Source: Mesorhizobium sp. 131-2-1
GTDB taxonomy: Bacteria; Pseudomonadota; Alphaproteobacteria; Rhizobiales; Rhizobiaceae
Length of the DNA stretch: 64,000 nt
Assembly (NCBI RefSeq): GCF_016756535.1
Contig: NZ_AP023247.1
Coordinates: 2,976,501-3,040,500 of the forward strand
Direction of reading: 5' to 3'
This document shows positions 60,664 through 64,000 of the stretch, piece by piece. A program made the position numbers and the translations under genes. Below the pieces are notes generated by a model. The model had not been told where the DNA came from. It worked only from the letters and a program-made list of their open reading frames with translations, and did no database searches. Position 1 is the stretch's first letter. Each line of letters begins with the position of its first letter.

Positions 60664-62142
60664 TCAATCCGACCACTTCACCTTGGTCAGGTCGTTGGCC
60701 TGGATCGGCGCGTTCTCCCACAGGCCTTGCAGCTTGGCGTCCCAGACGCCGACTTTCGGCAGTTCGTAAAGGAAGCCGACCACGGCTTCGTCGGCGAGGA
60801 TCTTTTGCGCCTGGCCGAGCAGTTCCTTGCGCTTGGCCTCGTCGGAGGTGAGGTTGAGGTCGGCGATGACCTTGTCGAAGGCCGGGTTGTCGTAATTGAA
60901 GTAGTAGTCCTTGCGCGAATAGATATCGATGTCGTTCGGCTCGGTGTGGGAGACGATGGTGAGGTCGTAGTCCTTCTTGGTGAAGACCTGGTCCAGCCAC
61001 TGCGCCCATTCGACCGGGATGATCTCGAGATCGATGCCGACGTCGCGCAGCTCCGAGGCGATGATCTCGCCGCCAAGCCGTGCGTAGGAAGGCGGCGGCA
61101 GCTTCAGCGTCGCCTTGAAGCCGTTCTCGAGGCCGGCTTGCTTGAGCAGTTCCTTGGCCTTGGCGACATCATGCGGGTAGCGGCCGGTGAGGTCGACATA
61201 GTCCTTGTTGGCGGGTGACATGTGCGAGCCGATAGGCTGGCCGAGGCCGGCCGAGGCGCCGTCGATGATCGCCTTGCGGTCGAGCGCGTAGGAGATCGCC
61301 TGCCGGACCTCGAGCTTGTCAAAGGGCGGCTTCTTGTTGTTGATCGACAGGATGGTCTCACCCTCGGTCGAGCCGATCACCACATGGAAGCGCGGGTCGT
61401 CCTTGACCTGGGCGACGCTGTCCGGATCGAAGAAGGGGAAGGCCTGGATGTCGCCGGAAAGCAGCGCCGGCACGGCCGCCGCCGCATCGGGGACGATGCG
61501 GAACTCGGCCTTGTCGAGGGAGACGGGCGCGCCCCAGTAGCTGTCCGATTTCACCAGCGTGATCGACGAGCCCTTGACCCAGCCCTGGAACTTGAACGGG
61601 CCGGTGCCGATCGGCTTTTCCTTATTGGTGTCGGCCGATTTCGGCGAGACGATCACCGCGTCGCCCCAGCCCATATTGTAGAGGAAGGAGCCTTGCGGGT
61701 TCTTCAACGTCACCTTCACCGTCGCCGGATCGACGACGTCGACCTTATCGATCGCCGCGAACAGGCCCTTCTGCGCGTTGACCGAATTGTCGGCGCGGGC
61801 ACGGTCGAGCGAGAACTTCACGTCGTCGGCGCTGAAATCGGCGCCGTCATGGAATTTGACGCCGGTGTGCAGCTTGAAGGTGTAGACCTTGCCGTCGTCG
61901 GAAATGCTCCAGCTTTCGGCGAGGTCGGGCAGCACCTCGCCGTTCGGACCGATGCGGGTCAGGCCCTCGAACACATTGGCGTAGAGCACCTCGTCGATCG
62001 CCGCGGCAGCACCCGCGGTCGGGTCGAGATGCGGGGGTTCGAGCGGAATGCCGATGACGAGGTCGGTCCTTGCGGCGAACGCCGAGGTGGCGGTGACGAG
62101 TGTCAGAGCCGCGGCGGCGAGAATGGTCTTCCACAATTTCAT
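60664..62142 (-). CDS. Periplasmic peptide-binding protein (SBP_bac_5)
   Basis: The 492-residue protein has a signal peptide (ILAAAALTLVTATSAFA) and the SBP family 5 body with YANVFEGLTRIGPNGEVLPDLAESW split by description near residue 55 and KPIGTGPFKF (about 175). It is the first gene of the ABC operon. The ligand may be a peptide, opine or glutathione-type compound. The deacylase/peptidase gene upstream on the same strand suggests N-acylated amino acids or small peptides. Confidence 0.88.
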   Translation of the reverse strand: MKLWKTILAAAALTLVTATSAFAARTDLVIGIPLEPPHLDPTAGAAAAIDEVLYANVFEGLTRIGPNGEVLPDLAESWSISDDGKVYTFKLHTGVKFHDGADFSADDVKFSLDRARADNSVNAQKGLFAAIDKVDVVDPATVKVTLKNPQGSFLYNMGWGDAVIVSPKSADTNKEKPIGTGPFKFQGWVKGSSITLVKSDSYWGAPVSLDKAEFRIVPDAAAAVPALLSGDIQAFPFFDPDSVAQVKDDPRFHVVIGSTEGETILSINNKKPPFDKLEVRQAISYALDRKAIIDGASAGLGQPIGSHMSPANKDYVDLTGRYPHDVAKAKELLKQAGLENGFKATLKLPPPSYARLGGEIIASELRDVGIDLEIIPVEWAQWLDQVFTKKDYDLTIVSHTEPNDIDIYSRKDYYFNYDNPAFDKVIADLNLTSDEAKRKELLGQAQKILADEAVVGFLYELPKVGVWDAKLQGLWENAPIQANDLTKVKWSD

Positions 62143-62293
62143 CGGGCAACTCCCCTTTGCTCAAACCGGGTGGATAGAAGCGTGATTTCGAGGTCGAGTA
62201 AATTGCGTTTCGTGCTGTCGGGCAGCGCCAGGCGGAATGTTTTTCCAGAAACAGGCGGGTTCGCCGGCCGGCGCTTGCCCCCTCGCGCCGGGA

Positions 62294-63574
62294 TCAGCCA
62301 GCGACGGTGCCCCTCAGCAGCACGTTGAGGCCGATCGCCATCACCTTGGCCGATTCGACCATGTCGGTGATGCCGACCCATTCGTCGGGCCGGTGAGCGA
62401 GGTCGAGGATGCCGGGGCCATAGGCGATGCAGTCATAGATGTGGCCGATGCGGGCCACGTGCTTCTGGTCGTAGGTGCCAGGCGAAATCACATAGTCCGG
62501 CTCGCGGTCGAAGATCGCCATGATGCCTTGCGCCACGGCCTTGACCACGGGGGCGTCGCGTTCGGTCATCAGCGGCAGCACCTCCATCAGGTCGCGGATC
62601 TCGTAGTCGAACTTTTTCCGCTCGCGCTTCAGTCGCTCCAGGATGCCGGTCACCTCGCTCTTGACCGTGGCGAGGTCCTCTTCGAGCAGGAAGCGGCGGT
62701 CGATGGTGAGCCGGCACGAATCGGGCACGTTGGGCGAGGGCAGGCCGGGGCGGAAATCCTCGGTCTGGCCGCCATGGATGGAATTGATGTTCATGGTCGA
62801 GCGCTTGGCGCCTTCGGGCACCACCGGCATGCGCGTCACCTTGCGATCCAGCGCCGGGAACAATTCATCCTCGAAAGCCTGCAGCACGGCGCCCATGTGG
62901 CGTACGGCATTGTCGCCGAGGAACGGCATCGAGCCATGCGCGATCTCGCCCTTGGTCTCGATCTCGGCCCACCAGACGCCGCGGTGGCCGAGGCAGATGC
63001 GGTCCTTGTTCAGCGGTTCCGGAATGATGACGTGGTCGACTTTCGGCTTCGAGAAATAGCCGAGCCTGGCCAGATGGGCGACACCGCCGAAGCCGCCGGA
63101 CTCTTCGTCCACCGTGCCCGAAATCTCGATGGCGCCCGGGAAGTCCGGAAACACCTCCATGAACGCCTCGGCGGCGATGATCGAAGCGGCCAGCCCGCCC
63201 TTCATGTCGCAGGCGCCGCGGCCGTAGACCCTGCCGTCCTTCACCACGCCGGCGAACGGATCGACGGTCCAGCCTTCGCCGGCCTCGACCACGTCGATAT
63301 GCGAGTTGAAATGCACGCAGGCGCCGGGCGAGCGGCCGTCGAAGCGGGCGACGACGTTGACGCGCGGGTAGCGGTCGGTGTCGCCGGGCGTGCCCTCGGC
63401 ACGGATGAACTCGGTTTCGAAGCCGAGTCTGCGCAGGCGCTCACCGACATATTCGGCGCAGGGGCGATAGGCCTCGCCTGGCGGATTGATGGTCGGGAAG
63501 CGGATCAGGTCCGCGGTCAGCGCAACGAGATCGTCGATCCGCGCATCGACGGCCTTAAGGAGTCGTTCGGTCAT
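62294..63574 (-). CDS. ArgE/DapE family metallo-deacylase/peptidase (M20)
   Basis: The 426-residue protein is an M20 enzyme. Zinc ligands are His in FNSHIDVV (about 90), Asp in GRGACDMKGG (about 122) and the Glu pair in VDEESGG (about 155), with a late His near the C terminus. The family removes N-acyl groups from amino acids or cleaves dipeptides. It is 151 bp upstream of the peptide-binding-protein gene on the same strand, so it probably processes the imported solute. ATG 63574 was preferred over an upstream frame extension. Confidence 0.85.
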   Translation of the reverse strand: MTERLLKAVDARIDDLVALTADLIRFPTINPPGEAYRPCAEYVGERLRRLGFETEFIRAEGTPGDTDRYPRVNVVARFDGRSPGACVHFNSHIDVVEAGEGWTVDPFAGVVKDGRVYGRGACDMKGGLAASIIAAEAFMEVFPDFPGAIEISGTVDEESGGFGGVAHLARLGYFSKPKVDHVIIPEPLNKDRICLGHRGVWWAEIETKGEIAHGSMPFLGDNAVRHMGAVLQAFEDELFPALDRKVTRMPVVPEGAKRSTMNINSIHGGQTEDFRPGLPSPNVPDSCRLTIDRRFLLEEDLATVKSEVTGILERLKRERKKFDYEIRDLMEVLPLMTERDAPVVKAVAQGIMAIFDREPDYVISPGTYDQKHVARIGHIYDCIAYGPGILDLAHRPDEWVGITDMVESAKVMAIGLNVLLRGTVAG

Positions 63575-63793
63575 CTGTGAAGTTGAGCAACGAACAAGGC
63601 GATTTGGCAAGCACGATGGTGAAGCCGTTGAAATTACGTGTCACGACGGCAACTATGGCGGGAAAATCGTTCAAATTCGCTGCTTTGGATTGGCGAATTC
63701 ATCAAGGAGTGTGTGTTACTTCATTCACCTGCCGTTAAAAAGATGAAAAACCGCGTGATGGCAGGCAAGGGGCAATCAAAGGGGTTTGATCGC

Positions 63794-64000
63794 ATGAAAA
63801 AGACCGTTCTCATGGCAGCGGTTCTGGCAACGACACTGTTCGGCGCGTCGATTGAAAGCAAGGCCGCCGCGCTGGTGGCCAATATCGACGTGTCGTCGCA
63901 GACAATGACCGTCAGCAAATACGGCCAGGTGCTTTATCGCTGGAGCGTTTCCACCGCCCGCAAAGGTTACTTCACGCCGCGCGGCAGCTACCGTCCGCAA
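63794..64000 (+). CDS. L,D-transpeptidase (YkuD), N-terminal part, cut by window end
   Basis: Sixty-nine codons are visible from ATG 63794. A signal peptide (LMAAVLATTLFGASIESKAAA split by description) is followed by LVANIDVSSQTMTVSKYGQVLYRWSVST, the start of a YkuD catalytic domain. The Cys active site would lie past the window edge. The family makes 3-3 cross-links or attaches proteins to peptidoglycan. The frame has no stop before 64000. Confidence 0.75.
   Translation, partial: MKKTVLMAAVLATTLFGASIESKAAALVANIDVSSQTMTVSKYGQVLYRWSVSTARKGYFTPRGSYRPQ

Overview
The window is GC-rich DNA with dense gene packing, many 4-bp ATGA overlaps and rhizobial-type intergenic palindromic repeats. The gene content (DUF1127 proteins, a VtlR/LsrB-type LysR regulator, MttB and dimethylglycine dehydrogenase homologues, dipeptide ABC operons) points to an alphaproteobacterium of the Rhizobiales, most like Mesorhizobium or another Phyllobacteriaceae member. 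No rRNA, tRNA, CRISPR array, phage or transposase gene was seen, so this looks like ordinary chromosome.

Layout. 1-2217: end of a class III aminotransferase, a polytopic membrane protein and an FkbM methyltransferase. 2251-4975: a dimethylglycine/sarcosine dehydrogenase-like flavoprotein (copy 1). 5014-10949: secreted DUF1194 and crystallin-fold proteins, a GlxA/GbdR-type AraC regulator, a LysR regulator with DUF1127 genes beside it, and an esterase. 11136-23725: the core of the window, a one-carbon cluster. It holds a RACo/RamA-like corrinoid activator, a methyl-THF:corrinoid methyltransferase, MetF, MetV, a 'virulence factor' domain protein, a formyltransferase-fold protein, DUF1638, a corrinoid protein, a non-pyrrolysine MttB and a 4Fe-4S protein. 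23821-31975: dienelactone hydrolase, ECF sigma factor plus vWA protein, a betaine:homocysteine methyltransferase-like enzyme, an XRE regulator, a desaturase and a PhnD-like protein. 31978-39877: a DddP-like M24 enzyme, a GT39-like protein, and a second module of MttB copy 2, DUF559 and dimethylglycine dehydrogenase copy 2. 40082-48893: PLD protein, two MFS transporters (one frameshifted), S9 peptidase, aminotransferase. 49209-53985: valine-type catabolism genes interrupted by a four-helix-bundle gene, a cupin DMSP-lyase-family gene and cobQ. 54131-64000: VOC/AraC pair, TSUP exporter, TerB, an oligopeptide ABC operon with an ArgE/DapE peptidase, and the start of an L,D-transpeptidase.

How it works together (inference). 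Quaternary amines such as glycine betaine would be demethylated by MttB proteins onto a corrinoid protein. The methyl group would pass to tetrahydrofolate through the MtgA-like enzyme and be oxidised by MetF/MetV, while the RACo-like protein rescues inactive Co(II). The tertiary amine left over (dimethylglycine) would go to the GcvT-containing flavoproteins, which also feed one-carbon units into folate. This is an anaerobe-style methyl-transfer pathway in an apparently aerobic genome. Support from the DNA: a direct repeat GTCGC-N16-GTCGC (21-bp period) lies upstream of four separate transcription units of this set. A second palindrome, ATATAAAGA-N2-TCTTTATAT, lies upstream of the two genes that handle methyl-folate and homocysteine. 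Two unrelated DMSP-lyase-family genes suggest that sulfonium osmolytes may also be used.
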